The notes: generated by a model not told the origin, from the sequence alone. Shown: positions 15,371-22,694, numbered from the stretch's first letter. The stretch is 27,351 nucleotides of DNA from JAEUMD01 sp964559355 (GCA_964559355.1 CAZLHQ010000029.1:1-27351); one strand, 5' to 3'. A program made the numbers and translations.

Positions 15371-16863
15371 TCACCTCACCCACAACAGCGAAGCGTTTAC
15401 TCATTCCGCGGTGGCGTTCTTTTGCTGCCACGACGGCAGCGGGCGAACTGGGCGCGGGCAAAGCCACTCGTTCGCTCGATGTCACGTCGCCGACCGTAGA
15501 GGAGTTGGCACGGCGTAAAGAAAACTGGCAGAAGTCTCCGTCGGAGATCACAGCCGCTGAACTGGTTGAGAGCGCTATTATTCATGGGCACGAAGAGATT
15601 GCGTCGGGCGCCGCGCAGTTCCTGGCAAGCGTTGAGGCCGACGTCACGCCGCTCGTCAGGCGCCAGTCACAGCAACTGCTATCGCGACTTGGTAGGGCAG
15701 TCGAGGAGACACCGGCAGCACGGTCACCCCGCGCGTTGTTGCGGGAAGCGCCTGACGACGCAATTCTTTGGGTAGAACTCGCATTGAAACAAATCATCTC
15801 GGGCGCTAACGAAAATGCGGTGCGCAGCATGAAAACTGCACTGCAGTTGGCACCAGACAATCGATACGTTCTGCGGTCGGCAGCGCGACTGTTCAGCCAT
15901 CTTCACGAACCCGACATTGGATACCACTTCCTTCGGAAGTCTTCTTCGACCGAGTACGACCCGTGGCTGATGTCGGCTGAGATTGCGATGGCAAGTCGCG
16001 CCAATAAGAGAGCTGCCTTTCTACGCAAAGGCCTCTTGGTTTTGGACGCTGCGGAGGGGCGGCCCCGATTTGATCTTAGTGAACTCGCCGGTGCTGCCGC
16101 GACGACGTTTGTTGAGGGCAATCTCGCAAAGCGGCAGGCGAAGCGTCTGTTCTCCCAGAGTCTATCGATTCCGACCGACAGCGCGGTTGCTCAGGCCGAG
16201 TGGGCGTCGCAGGCAACTGGGGAGCGATTCCTCGATCCTAACCGGCTTGCTGACTACAAGAAGGCCAAGGAGGCACAGGCCCTGCACGCGTTCAGCATAG
16301 GAGATTACGAAACGTCCTTGAGAGCCGCCAAAGAGTGGATCGCCGAGGAAGAATTCTCTGGTCGGGCACACGTTGCAGCCGCATCAGCCGCCAACACCAT
16401 AGATGACTACACAACGGCGATCGATATTTGCCGGAGAGGCGTAAGGCTTGATCCGAGGTCGCCGCATCTTCGCAATAGCCTAATATTCGCATTGGCCTCA
16501 GCTAACCGATTGGTCGAGGCGGAGCAGGAGTTATCAAACATCAGTCCCGGAATGTTCGATCCGGTGAGTGAACTCGTGGTGATCGCCAATCAAGGCTTGG
16601 TAGCAATGCGCAAGTCGCATTTTGAGAGAGGCGAAGCGCTTTATCGCAAAGCTATCGCGGGTTTCCGCAAGTTGGGAAGTGAGTATCTGGCGGCGTCTGC
16701 GTTGGCGTACTTCGCCCGCGAAGCACACCGCGCCGATCATCCGATGGCGTCAGAGTTTGCGAATGAACTGAGAGCGGCAACTTTGGATCGGAAGCATGTC
16801 GTCGCAGAAAGGTTGTTGAAGCAGATATCCGTCAGGACTACCGAGAATAAATCAGCGCAGTAG
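15367..16863 (+). CDS. TPR-like helical repeat protein, kinase partner
   Basis: A 498-residue protein made of helix pairs with TPR-like spacing: LWVELALKQIISGANENAVRS, LQLAPDNRYVLRSAARLF, AHVAAASAANTIDDYTTAI, RLDPRSPHLRNSLIFALASA and MRKSHFERGEALYRKAI. The first 90 residues are charged and probably flexible. No catalytic motif, signal peptide or membrane segment is seen. GTG at 15367 overlaps the kinase stop codon by 4 nt. It probably acts as a scaffold, sensor or substrate of the kinase. Specific family not recognised. Confidence 0.8.
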   Translation: MITSPTTAKRLLIPRWRSFAATTAAGELGAGKATRSLDVTSPTVEELARRKENWQKSPSEITAAELVESAIIHGHEEIASGAAQFLASVEADVTPLVRRQSQQLLSRLGRAVEETPAARSPRALLREAPDDAILWVELALKQIISGANENAVRSMKTALQLAPDNRYVLRSAARLFSHLHEPDIGYHFLRKSSSTEYDPWLMSAEIAMASRANKRAAFLRKGLLVLDAAEGRPRFDLSELAGAAATTFVEGNLAKRQAKRLFSQSLSIPTDSAVAQAEWASQATGERFLDPNRLADYKKAKEAQALHAFSIGDYETSLRAAKEWIAEEEFSGRAHVAAASAANTIDDYTTAIDICRRGVRLDPRSPHLRNSLIFALASANRLVEAEQELSNISPGMFDPVSELVVIANQGLVAMRKSHFERGEALYRKAIAGFRKLGSEYLAASALAYFAREAHRADHPMASEFANELRAATLDRKHVVAERLLKQISVRTTENKSAQ

Positions 16864-16882
16864 CACGAAGGTTGGCGCGTCA

Positions 16883-17074
16883 ATGGTCGGCGGACTCATT
16901 GAGGCGATTAGAGATCGGCCACCCGGCCAAGCTCCTCAGTTCCAATCCCTTTTCTCCTGCTTGGTCAATCTCAGAAGATCAGCGGACTCTGCGCCCACGG
17001 ACGCGGTGCTCGGTTTCTGGGACACACTCAACTTCCGCTTCCTTTGCACTGCAGCATTTCTCTCTTGTGATTGA
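16883..17074 (+). CDS. Doubtful short ORF after the TPR-like gene
   Basis: A 63-residue frame begins at ATG 16883, 19 bp after the TPR-like gene, and includes MVGGLIEAIRDRPPGQ and GFWDTLNFRFLC. There is no Shine-Dalgarno and no recognised family. It may be a fourth operon member, a truncated gene or chance. Confidence 0.2.
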   Translation: MVGGLIEAIRDRPPGQAPQFQSLFSCLVNLRRSADSAPTDAVLGFWDTLNFRFLCTAAFLSCD

Positions 17075-17082
17075 CGTGATGC

Positions 17083-17129
17083 GGTGTGGACAACCGGTCC
17101 GGTTTCCCTGCGCTTGATATACTGTCATC
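17083..17129 (+). promoter_or_regulatory. Promoter with GGTGTGGACAACCGG box, copy 1
   Basis: TATACT (17118-17123) lies 6 nt before the ATG at 17130, and GGTGTGGACAACCGG (17083-17097) lies 20 nt upstream of it, near -40. The same layout occurs before the next gene. On the minus strand the box reads TTGTCCACA, one mismatch from the DnaA box TTATNCACA. Confidence 0.6.
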
Positions 17130-17750
17130 ATGCCCGACGACAGCCAGAGCGCATCGGCGACCGGTCGCGACACGGCGCGACCGGCGGCGACCGACCCCGA
17201 CAGCTATGCGCTGACCATCGAGGACGCCGCACTCCGCTACGAGCATGCCGGCTATCCGCGCACCCTGCGCAGCATCCAGCGCTACTGCGCCAAGGGGCAT
17301 CTCGACTGCCTGCGACAGGAGACGACCTTCGGCGACCGCTTCATGATCACGCCGCAATCGGTCGCACGCCACATCGCGCAGATCGACGAGCTGGCGCAGG
17401 CGACACATCGCGACATGCCGCGACCGGACGCGACCGCTGTCGCCCAGCAAACTGAAGCCGCCGCGACAGATGTGGCAACGACGACCGGCGACGACATGCC
17501 TCGACCGGTCGCGACAGGTCGCGCCGAGACCGCCGCCGTCGATCCGCGCTACATCGAGCAGATCGAGCGCGAGAACGTGTTCCTGCGCGAGCAGATCCGC
17601 GTCAAGGACGCGCAGATCTCCGAACTCGGCATTCGCGCGCGCGAAACCAACATCCTGATCAAGGGCCTGCAGGAGCTGGTGCTGGCGCTCAATCCCGGCC
17701 GCCGTTCGCCCGAGCTTGGCACGAACCACACGCCGCAGGATGGCGAATGA
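17130..17750 (+). CDS. HTH and coiled-coil protein of the element's replication module
   Basis: A 206-residue protein, function not established. Residues 25-90 look like a MerR/excisionase-type helix-turn-helix (LTIEDAALRYEHAGYPRTLR, then CAKGHLDCLR and MITPQSVARHIAQIDEL). Low-complexity Arg/Pro/Ala/Thr segments follow in which R/DDMPRP-xAT recurs. A coiled coil occupies about 140-185 (IEQIERENVFLREQIRVKDA). No Shine-Dalgarno; a TATACT 6 nt before ATG suggests a leaderless mRNA. Its promoter shares a box with the next gene, so the two are probably co-regulated. A DNA-binding accessory role in replication or segregation is inference. Confidence 0.7.
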   Translation: MPDDSQSASATGRDTARPAATDPDSYALTIEDAALRYEHAGYPRTLRSIQRYCAKGHLDCLRQETTFGDRFMITPQSVARHIAQIDELAQATHRDMPRPDATAVAQQTEAAATDVATTTGDDMPRPVATGRAETAAVDPRYIEQIERENVFLREQIRVKDAQISELGIRARETNILIKGLQELVLALNPGRRSPELGTNHTPQDGE

Positions 17751-17753
17751 GCC

Positions 17754-17801
17754 GGTGTGCACAACCGGCGTTCGCATGCTTCGGGGCGCTATACTGACGG
17801 C
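17754..17801 (+). promoter_or_regulatory. Promoter with GGTGTGCACAACCGG box, copy 2
   Basis: TATACT (17790-17795) lies 6 nt before the ATG at 17802, and GGTGTGCACAACCGG (17754-17768) lies 21 nt upstream of it. The box differs from copy 1 by one base over 15, and spacing is conserved within one base. It starts 4 bp after the previous stop codon. Confidence 0.6.
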
Positions 17802-18164
17802 ATGGACCACATCGGTCAGCGCATTGGCGAGATCAGGCGCAACATCGAGATCAGCGGTGCCGATCCGGTCACGCGCCACGGCTTCACCCAGGTGCCGAAC
17901 TTCATCCTCACCAACACGGCGTTGTCGGTCGGCGCCAAGCTCGCCTACGCCATGTTGCTGAAGTACGCGTGGCAGGACGACTACTGCTTCCCAGGCCAGC
18001 AGACGCTGGCCACCGACATGGGAGCAGGGGAGAGGAGTGTTCGAACCTACCTCAAGGAACTCGAGACCGCCGGCTTTCTCGAGGTCAAGCAGCAGGGCCT
18101 CGGCCGCACCAACCTCTATCGCCTGCATCTCGTCGTCAGGACCAAGGTCGGTCGCCGCGCCTGA
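17802..18164 (+). CDS. Winged-helix (HTH_36-like) replication-type protein
   Basis: A 120-residue protein. GFTQVPNFILTNTALSVGAKLAYAMLLKYAW, CFPGQQTLATDMGAGERSVRTYLKEL and FLEVKQQGLGRTNLYRL (parts of one continuous domain) give the winged helix typical of plasmid replication initiators and DnaD/RepA N-terminal domains. The ATG at 17802 follows TATACT by 6 nt and lacks a Shine-Dalgarno. The stop codon lies inside the first of three 23-bp tandem repeats, as expected of an initiator placed next to its iterons. In relatives the C terminus may extend across such repeats, so premature termination is possible. Confidence 0.75.
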   Translation: MDHIGQRIGEIRRNIEISGADPVTRHGFTQVPNFILTNTALSVGAKLAYAMLLKYAWQDDYCFPGQQTLATDMGAGERSVRTYLKELETAGFLEVKQQGLGRTNLYRLHLVVRTKVGRRA

Positions 18165-18231
18165 CCGGCAAAATCTGCCGGTCAGGACCGGCAACGCTTG
18201 CCGCTCTGGAACGGCTGAATCTGCCGGTCAC
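18163..18231 (+). repeat. Three tandem 23-bp iteron-like repeats
   Basis: Units at 18163-18185, 18186-18208 and 18209-18231 share the frame GAMCGGC-(9 nt)-TGCCG; each unit is itself a partial inverted repeat (for example CCGGCA with TGCCGG). They start at the stop codon of the winged-helix gene. An AT-rich stretch (18232-18310) follows. Together this resembles an iteron-type replication origin. Confidence 0.7.
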
Positions 18232-18310
18232 TCTATATAAGAATACGCATGGAAAGATACTCATAGCAATGAGACGCAGCAGCGAAAGCATTTTTTGATT
18301 TTGAATTTCA
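18232..18310 (+). other. AT-rich stretch next to the iteron-like repeats
   Basis: It begins CTCTATATAAGAATACG and includes a T6 run and TGATTTTGAATTTC, unlike the GC-rich surroundings. It could be a DNA-unwinding region of a replication origin. The following 18311-18740 holds no gene I can support. Confidence 0.4.
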
Positions 18311-18742
18311 GGAATGCAAAATCCGGCAAGGAAGGAAGCGGTTCATGTCGCAAAACAAATATTGTGCGATGTCAAGTTTCGTGGCCTGATTTCTAGTTGT
18401 CCTACTATTGGGGCGCCTCGCCCGCTGGCACGGGCGATCGGGCTCACGTCGACGGAGCCGCCATTGCCGCCCCACCGCCGTACCGGCATCGGCGTCTCCG
18501 CCCTGCGGGCTTTGATCCCGTGGCGCAAGCGTGCGAGCCGTCAGCTGTCTTTGTCGGGCTCCGGCGGCGTTCAATGGCTTCACCCGGCAGCGCCAGTCTG
18601 CCGCGGTGCTCGCGGCTGTCAAGGCGCGCCCTATTATCGTCGACGACACCGGGATGGAAGACGGGCGGCCCTGACTATTGCTGCGCGCCGACGGCCCCGC
18701 TTCGACGCGGCCGGGATGAGGGAATGGCTCCGCCGGGCCGAA

Positions 18743-18788
18743 CCAGGGAATTGACCCTGGTGATGACGAGCCGTGATAAGATTAAGGC
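18743..18788 (+). promoter_or_regulatory. Promoter with inverted repeat before the 47-residue ORF
   Basis: CCAGGG (18743-18748) and CCCTGG (18755-18760) form an inverted repeat overlapping TTGACC (18751-18756). TAAGAT (18777-18782), or GATAAG at 18775-18780, lies within 6-8 nt of the ATG at 18789. The repeat may be an operator. Confidence 0.45.
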
Positions 18789-18932
18789 ATGGATAGCAAG
18801 TTGTCCCCGCCGCCCTGCACCGACCTGATCGACGACGCCATGCGCGTTCTGCGTGATCTGCCGCTGCCGGCACAGGTCGCCGCCGCTCGCGCCATCCTCG
18901 CTTGGGGCGAGCCGTGCCACGACGACATCTAG
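18789..18932 (+). CDS. Small protein of 47 residues, unknown function
   Basis: Starts MDSKLSPPPCTDLIDDAMRV and continues with LRDLPLPAQVAAARAILAWG before ending CHDDI. The middle is an amphipathic helix and the composition is acidic and coding-like. No family recognised. The -10-like hexamer lies 6 nt before ATG, as for the two replication-module genes. The position between replication and mobilisation genes suggests an accessory role. Confidence 0.5.
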   Translation: MDSKLSPPPCTDLIDDAMRVLRDLPLPAQVAAARAILAWGEPCHDDI

Positions 18933-19112
18933 CTCACCACCGGGGATGTCGAAGCCTCGACGGTGCCGACGAACGCTTCAAGCGCACGCCCAGCCACGCA
19001 TTCAAACGGGCACGATCTGCAGCGACGTTGGCTTATCGCCGCGTGCATATCGGACATGAAAGAAAGGTTCCCAAATGGCACGCCGACGATCGGAGGAAAC
19101 GAGGGGAGATAC

Positions 19113-19424
19113 ATGATACAGCCCCTCATATCGCCCCCAACCGTGGCCAGAAGACGGATTGGTTCGGCCGTTTCTCTCGTGTCCCGCTCTGTCGGGCGTC
19201 CCGCCCGACAAAAATGGCTTTCCGTCACCCCGGTCGTAACGGACACGCCCTCGCCAGCGGTGCGAATGATCCGGAAATTCGCGCCAGGACTGCAGCCCAG
19301 CCATTTTTGTCGGCCGGGGCGCCTTTCATTTCACCCGATCGGCATCGGCTGCCGCCGAGCTGCAGCGGTCGCGGCAATCCCCTTCCGACAGAGCGGGCGC
19401 GAGTTGCGACGCGATTTGAATTGA
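19113..19424 (+). CDS. Doubtful ORF across an inverted-repeat region
   Basis: A 103-residue frame (MIQPLISPPTVARRRIGSAV...) has a strong GGGGAGA 4 nt before ATG at 19113. However, most of it is made of nested inverted repeats, and its composition is unlike a folded protein (Arg/Pro/Ser-rich, scattered Cys). I regard it as probably non-coding. Confidence 0.2.
   Translation: MIQPLISPPTVARRRIGSAVSLVSRSVGRPARQKWLSVTPVVTDTPSPAVRMIRKFAPGLQPSHFCRPGRLSFHPIGIGCRRAAAVAAIPFRQSGRELRRDLN
19183..19397. repeat. Nested inverted repeats, possible oriT or MITE-like element
   Basis: Outer arms CCCGCTCTGTCGG (19183-19195) and CCGACAGAGCGGG (19385-19397) are perfect over 13 bp. Inner arms CCGACAAAAATGGCT (19205-19219) and AGCCATTTTTGTCGG (19299-19313) are perfect over 15 bp. 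A further hairpin, TGTCGGGCG (19190-19198) with CGCCCGACA (19202-19210), lies in the left arm. The site is just upstream of the mobilisation genes. The remainder of 18933-19495 shows no supported gene. Confidence 0.65.
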
Positions 19425-19494
19425 ATGCGACGACACCGACAATCTGAAGATGCAATCGATGGCCGGCGGCGAGCACCTCTTGCTAGCGCCGAGA

Positions 19495-19555
19495 GGTGTG
19501 GACGAGGCGCTATCCACAGCCGGTGTCCCGCGTCGCGCCGGCTGTCCCCTACAAT
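19495..19555 (+). promoter_or_regulatory. Possible promoter region of the mobilisation genes
   Basis: GGTGTGGAC (19495-19503) matches the first part of the box at 17083 and 17754. TGTGGA (19497-19502) and TCCACA (19513-19518) form an inverted repeat, and CTATCCACA (19510-19518) is one base off a DnaA box. TACAAT (19550-19555) could be a -10. The leader to the ATPase start would be about 110 nt. Confidence 0.35.
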
Positions 19556-19672
19556 GAACACACCGGGCCGCATCCAGCGGCCGGCACCCGCCCCCGGCAG
19601 GCTGACCACCACACCTCATGCCTCGACGCCGCCTGCACTGCGCAGGCCGCACTCCGGCTCGGTTGCCGACCC

Positions 19673-20947
19673 ATGGTCACGGCTCATCTCGTCCTCGGCA
19701 CCGCCACCATCGGCCTTACCACTCACGCACCGGTCGGCCTCGCAACCGATGACCGGCGTCGCCATCTGCATGTCATCGGCAAGACCGGTACCGGCAAATC
19801 GACCCTGCTGATGTCGCTCATGTTGCAGGATCTTGCCGCCGGTCGCGGCCTCGCCCTGCTCGATCCGCATGGCGACCTGGCGCAGGCGGTTCTCGACGCC
19901 GTGCCGCCCGAGCGCACCAACGACTGTCTCTATCTCGATCCCGCCGACCGCGACTTTCCCGTTGCCCTCAATCCGCTCGACGGTGTGCCGCCGGCACAGC
20001 GGGCGCTGGTCACGGCTCACCTGGTCGCCGCCTTCAAGCACCTGTGGCGCGACAGCTGGGGGCCGCGGCTCGAGCACATCCTGCGCAATGCCATCGCGCT
20101 GCTGATCGACACGCCGGGGTCCACCCTGCTCGGGCTGTCGCGTCTGCTGGTCGACGAGCCCTATCGCGACCGCCTGCTCCGCGCCTGCACCAACCCGATG
20201 GTGCGCCATGTTTGGACCCATGAGATCGCCGAGTGGGGCGACGGCTTTGCCGCCGAGGCACTCTCGCCGGTGCAGAACAAGATCGGCGCCCTGCTAGCGC
20301 CGCCGCTCATCCGCAACATCATCGGCCAGCCGCGCTCGACCATCGATCTCGCCGCCGTCATGAACAAGCGTCGCATCCTCGTCGCCAACCTGTCGAAGGC
20401 GAGCCTCGGCGAGGGCCCGGCGCACCTGCTCGGCGCCTTCCTCGCCACCGCCTTCGCCCAGGCCGCCGAGGCTCGGGCCGCCATTCCCGAGGAGGCCCGC
20501 GTCGACTTCACACTTTACGCCGACGAGTTCCAAAGCTTCGCCACCGACAGCTTCGCCCTGATCCTGTCGGAGGCGCGCAAGTGGCGGCTGTCGCTCGCCC
20601 TCGCTCACCAGTTCTTCGGTCAGCTGCCGCTGCAATTGCGCCAGGCCGTGCTCGGCAACATCGGCTCGCTGGTCGCCTTTCGCGTCGGCGCCGACGACGC
20701 CGAGGTACTCGCCCGTGAGCTCGGACTGGACAGCCCCTCGGCACTGACCGACCTGCCGAACTTCACCGCCTGGGCCAAGCTCATCCGCAACGGCAGTCCG
20801 ACCGACACGCTGCGCATCGACAGCGAGCAACCGGTCGCTCCTCACACCGGCCGCGCCGATGCCGTCATCGCACGCACCCGCGCCCGTTACGCGCGGCCGC
20901 GCCAGCTCGTCGAACGGCGCATCGCCCGTTTTCTCGACGCCGTATGA
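19673..20947 (+). CDS. TraD/VirD4-like conjugative ATPase (DUF87/TraM-recognition type)
   Basis: A 424-residue P-loop ATPase. Walker A is GKTGTGKST at about residue 35, followed by LALLDPHGDLAQAVLDAVP and LNPLDGVPPAQRALV. Walker B is FTLYADEFQSF at about 280, then LILSEARKWRLSLALAHQFFGQL, the coupling-protein/HerA-type signature. ATPases of this class pump DNA through a conjugation channel; no membrane segment is visible, so this is a soluble type. The ATG at 19673 is chosen because residues encoded upstream (GTG 19496) have no domain character; no Shine-Dalgarno is seen. The stop overlaps the next start by 4 nt. Confidence 0.85.
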   Translation: MVTAHLVLGTATIGLTTHAPVGLATDDRRRHLHVIGKTGTGKSTLLMSLMLQDLAAGRGLALLDPHGDLAQAVLDAVPPERTNDCLYLDPADRDFPVALNPLDGVPPAQRALVTAHLVAAFKHLWRDSWGPRLEHILRNAIALLIDTPGSTLLGLSRLLVDEPYRDRLLRACTNPMVRHVWTHEIAEWGDGFAAEALSPVQNKIGALLAPPLIRNIIGQPRSTIDLAAVMNKRRILVANLSKASLGEGPAHLLGAFLATAFAQAAEARAAIPEEARVDFTLYADEFQSFATDSFALILSEARKWRLSLALAHQFFGQLPLQLRQAVLGNIGSLVAFRVGADDAEVLARELGLDSPSALTDLPNFTAWAKLIRNGSPTDTLRIDSEQPVAPHTGRADAVIARTRARYARPRQLVERRIARFLDAV

Positions 20948-21897
20948 GCGACAACCTCGAGCACATGGTGCGCCGGCGCCCCCGCTTCGCGCGACAGCCG
21001 CTCGCCACCATCCGCCTGACCGAGGATGATCTCGTCCTCATCGGCGCCGTCGGCCGTCATCGCTTCTTGCGCTCGACCCACCTCGTCCGGCTGCTCCCCC
21101 ACCGGTCGCCGCGGAAAATCATCGAGCGGCTCGGCGCTCTCTACCACGCCGGCTACCTCGACCGGCCGCGGGCGCAGATCAACTACTTCGCCGCCTCCGG
21201 CAGCGCGCCGATCGTCTACGCGCTCGGCAACCAGGGCGCCGACGCGCTGGCCGTGATTGGACAAACGCAGCAGCCCTTCACCGACTGGAGCGACAAGAAC
21301 CGCAGCGTTAAGCGCCCCTACATCGAGCACGCGCTGCTGCTCGCCGATCTCATGCTCGGCCTTGAGATCGCCACCCGTGAGCGCGACGACATCGAGCTGA
21401 TCGACGAAGCGGTCCTTCGCGCCGAGCTGCCGGATGCAATCCGCAATGCCGCCCATCCCTGGCGCCTGACCGCCCGCATCCGGCATCGCGGCAAATATCT
21501 TATCGTCGCCGCCGAGCCCGACGTGGTGTTCGCGCTGCAGTTCAAGTCCACCGGGCGACGATCTTTTTTCTTCGTCGAGGCCGATCGCGCCACCATGCCG
21601 ATTACCCGCAGCGACATCACCCAGTCGTCGTTCGAAAAGAAGCTCATCGCTTATCTCGCCGCCCACAAGCAACGCCAGCACGTCGCACGGTTCGGCTTCG
21701 CCAACATGCGCGTGCTGACCTTGACGACGAGTGCTGAGCGGATCGAAGCGATGATCGCGGCGCTCAAGACGGCGACGGGCGGAACTGGCTCGCGGCAGTT
21801 CCTGTTTGCGGGCCGCAAGGCGCTCAAGGAGACCGCCGATTTTATCGGCATGCCGTGGACCAGCGGCAAAGACGATCAGGTGACGCTCGCCGATTAG
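20944..21897 (+). CDS. Replication-relaxation family protein
   Basis: A 317-residue protein. A winged-helix segment (LTEDDLVLIGAVGRHRFLRS, then HLVRLLPHRSPRKIIERLGAL and GYLDRPR) is followed by the family's YALGNQGADAL and KRPYIEHALLLADLMLGLE. A C-terminal nuclease-like or nucleotide-binding core contains EPDVVFALQF and FFFVEADRATMP. This layout fits Replic_Relax (PF13814), found beside conjugation ATPases and thought to relax or recognise plasmid DNA. ATGA overlap with the upstream ATPase gene shows translational coupling. Together they suggest an integrative mobilisable element. Confidence 0.85.
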   Translation: MSDNLEHMVRRRPRFARQPLATIRLTEDDLVLIGAVGRHRFLRSTHLVRLLPHRSPRKIIERLGALYHAGYLDRPRAQINYFAASGSAPIVYALGNQGADALAVIGQTQQPFTDWSDKNRSVKRPYIEHALLLADLMLGLEIATRERDDIELIDEAVLRAELPDAIRNAAHPWRLTARIRHRGKYLIVAAEPDVVFALQFKSTGRRSFFFVEADRATMPITRSDITQSSFEKKLIAYLAAHKQRQHVARFGFANMRVLTLTTSAERIEAMIAALKTATGGTGSRQFLFAGRKALKETADFIGMPWTSGKDDQVTLAD

Positions 21898-22445
21898 GCA
21901 ATACGAGCCTATGGCGAACGCGCTGCGCGCTTCCCTGACCGATCTCACATCGTCGCGCGCCAGCGTCGCCGGCCGTCAAGCGTGGTGACCGGAATGGAGC
22001 ATGTGCGGTCGCTTGACCGCCGCGGCGCGGCGCACACAGGCACGCGCATGTCGACTCCGGAAAGCATGTCAGGCGCGGCTAACCAGAAAGCCTTGGCCTT
22101 GCACAGCAACACTCACACCGAACATTGTCAATTGACGAGCAGGCAATCGCTCCGCACAATGATCGTTCGGCTGATGAACTTCGGTCGCGGGCAGCAACCA
22201 TATCCTACTGGCAGAATCGAGAGGCCGCTTCTTATGCTGCGACAGGGAGTAATTGCTCTTTTCCGAAACCGTCGTTACGCATGGCGCTGGCCGTCCTCGA
22301 CGGGACAAACTCTGCATCGGACCGGGCACCCATGGAGTGCAATCGACACGACTCATCTGGCCGACCGCCCCCCGAGTAGTTTGAGGGCAGGAACAGTATG
22401 GTTGACTTATCCTGCCCTCGCGCTCTTCGAGGGAGAAAGCAGGCA
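21898..22445. other. 548-bp intergenic stretch
   Basis: No supported gene. It holds a 10-bp palindrome GTCAATTGAC (22127-22136). Near the right end, CCTGCCCTCG pairs in two blocks with CGAGGG and GCAGG (about 22411-22443) to form a hairpin just before the next start codon; it could attenuate or regulate translation of the small membrane protein. Confidence 0.45.
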
Positions 22446-22694
22446 ATGATGAGTGTTAATCCTAACTGGGTTGATCGTGTCAGCGACTACATTATTGTAG
22501 TCGTGACGTACGCCTCCTTTGCGCTTCTCAAGATTGGAACGGGTGCAATTGCGGCCATCGCGTGCTGCGTGCTTATTCGGTTCGTTCTCTCCCCAATAAT
22601 CGGAGAGGGCTTACTGGTCGATTACACTTGCATCGCGTTGGCAGGCCTTATCGGCTTGCATGTATCACTTCGCACTTGGAATGATCCCATCTGA
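22446..22694 (+). CDS. Small membrane protein, two to three transmembrane segments
   Basis: An 82-residue hydrophobic protein of unknown function. Likely membrane segments are YIIVVVTYASFALLKIG, AIAAIACCVLIRFVLSPI and YTCIALAGLIGLHVSL. ATG ATG at 22446 follows GGGAG by about 10 nt. Base composition is AT-richer than the mobilisation genes to its left. It ends 16 bp before a terminator and is convergent with the large beta-helix membrane protein gene; both are AT-richer, so they may have been acquired together. Confidence 0.65.
   Translation: MMSVNPNWVDRVSDYIIVVVTYASFALLKIGTGAIAAIACCVLIRFVLSPIIGEGLLVDYTCIALAGLIGLHVSLRTWNDPI

Noticed and set aside
17140..17530. Repeated GACCGGTCGCGAC units considered as CRISPR or iterons
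   Set aside because: Irregular spacing, inside a coding frame; no constant repeat-spacer pattern. No CRISPR array was seen anywhere in the window.
18314..18754. 146-codon open frame downstream of the iteron-like repeats
   Set aside because: Composition is that of GC-rich random sequence (Arg/Pro/Ala), no ribosome site, no domain pattern; other frames are equally open in parts.
21982..22449. Open frames on both strands in the gap before the small membrane protein
   Set aside because: No ribosome sites, no recognisable domain, and both strands open with biased composition.
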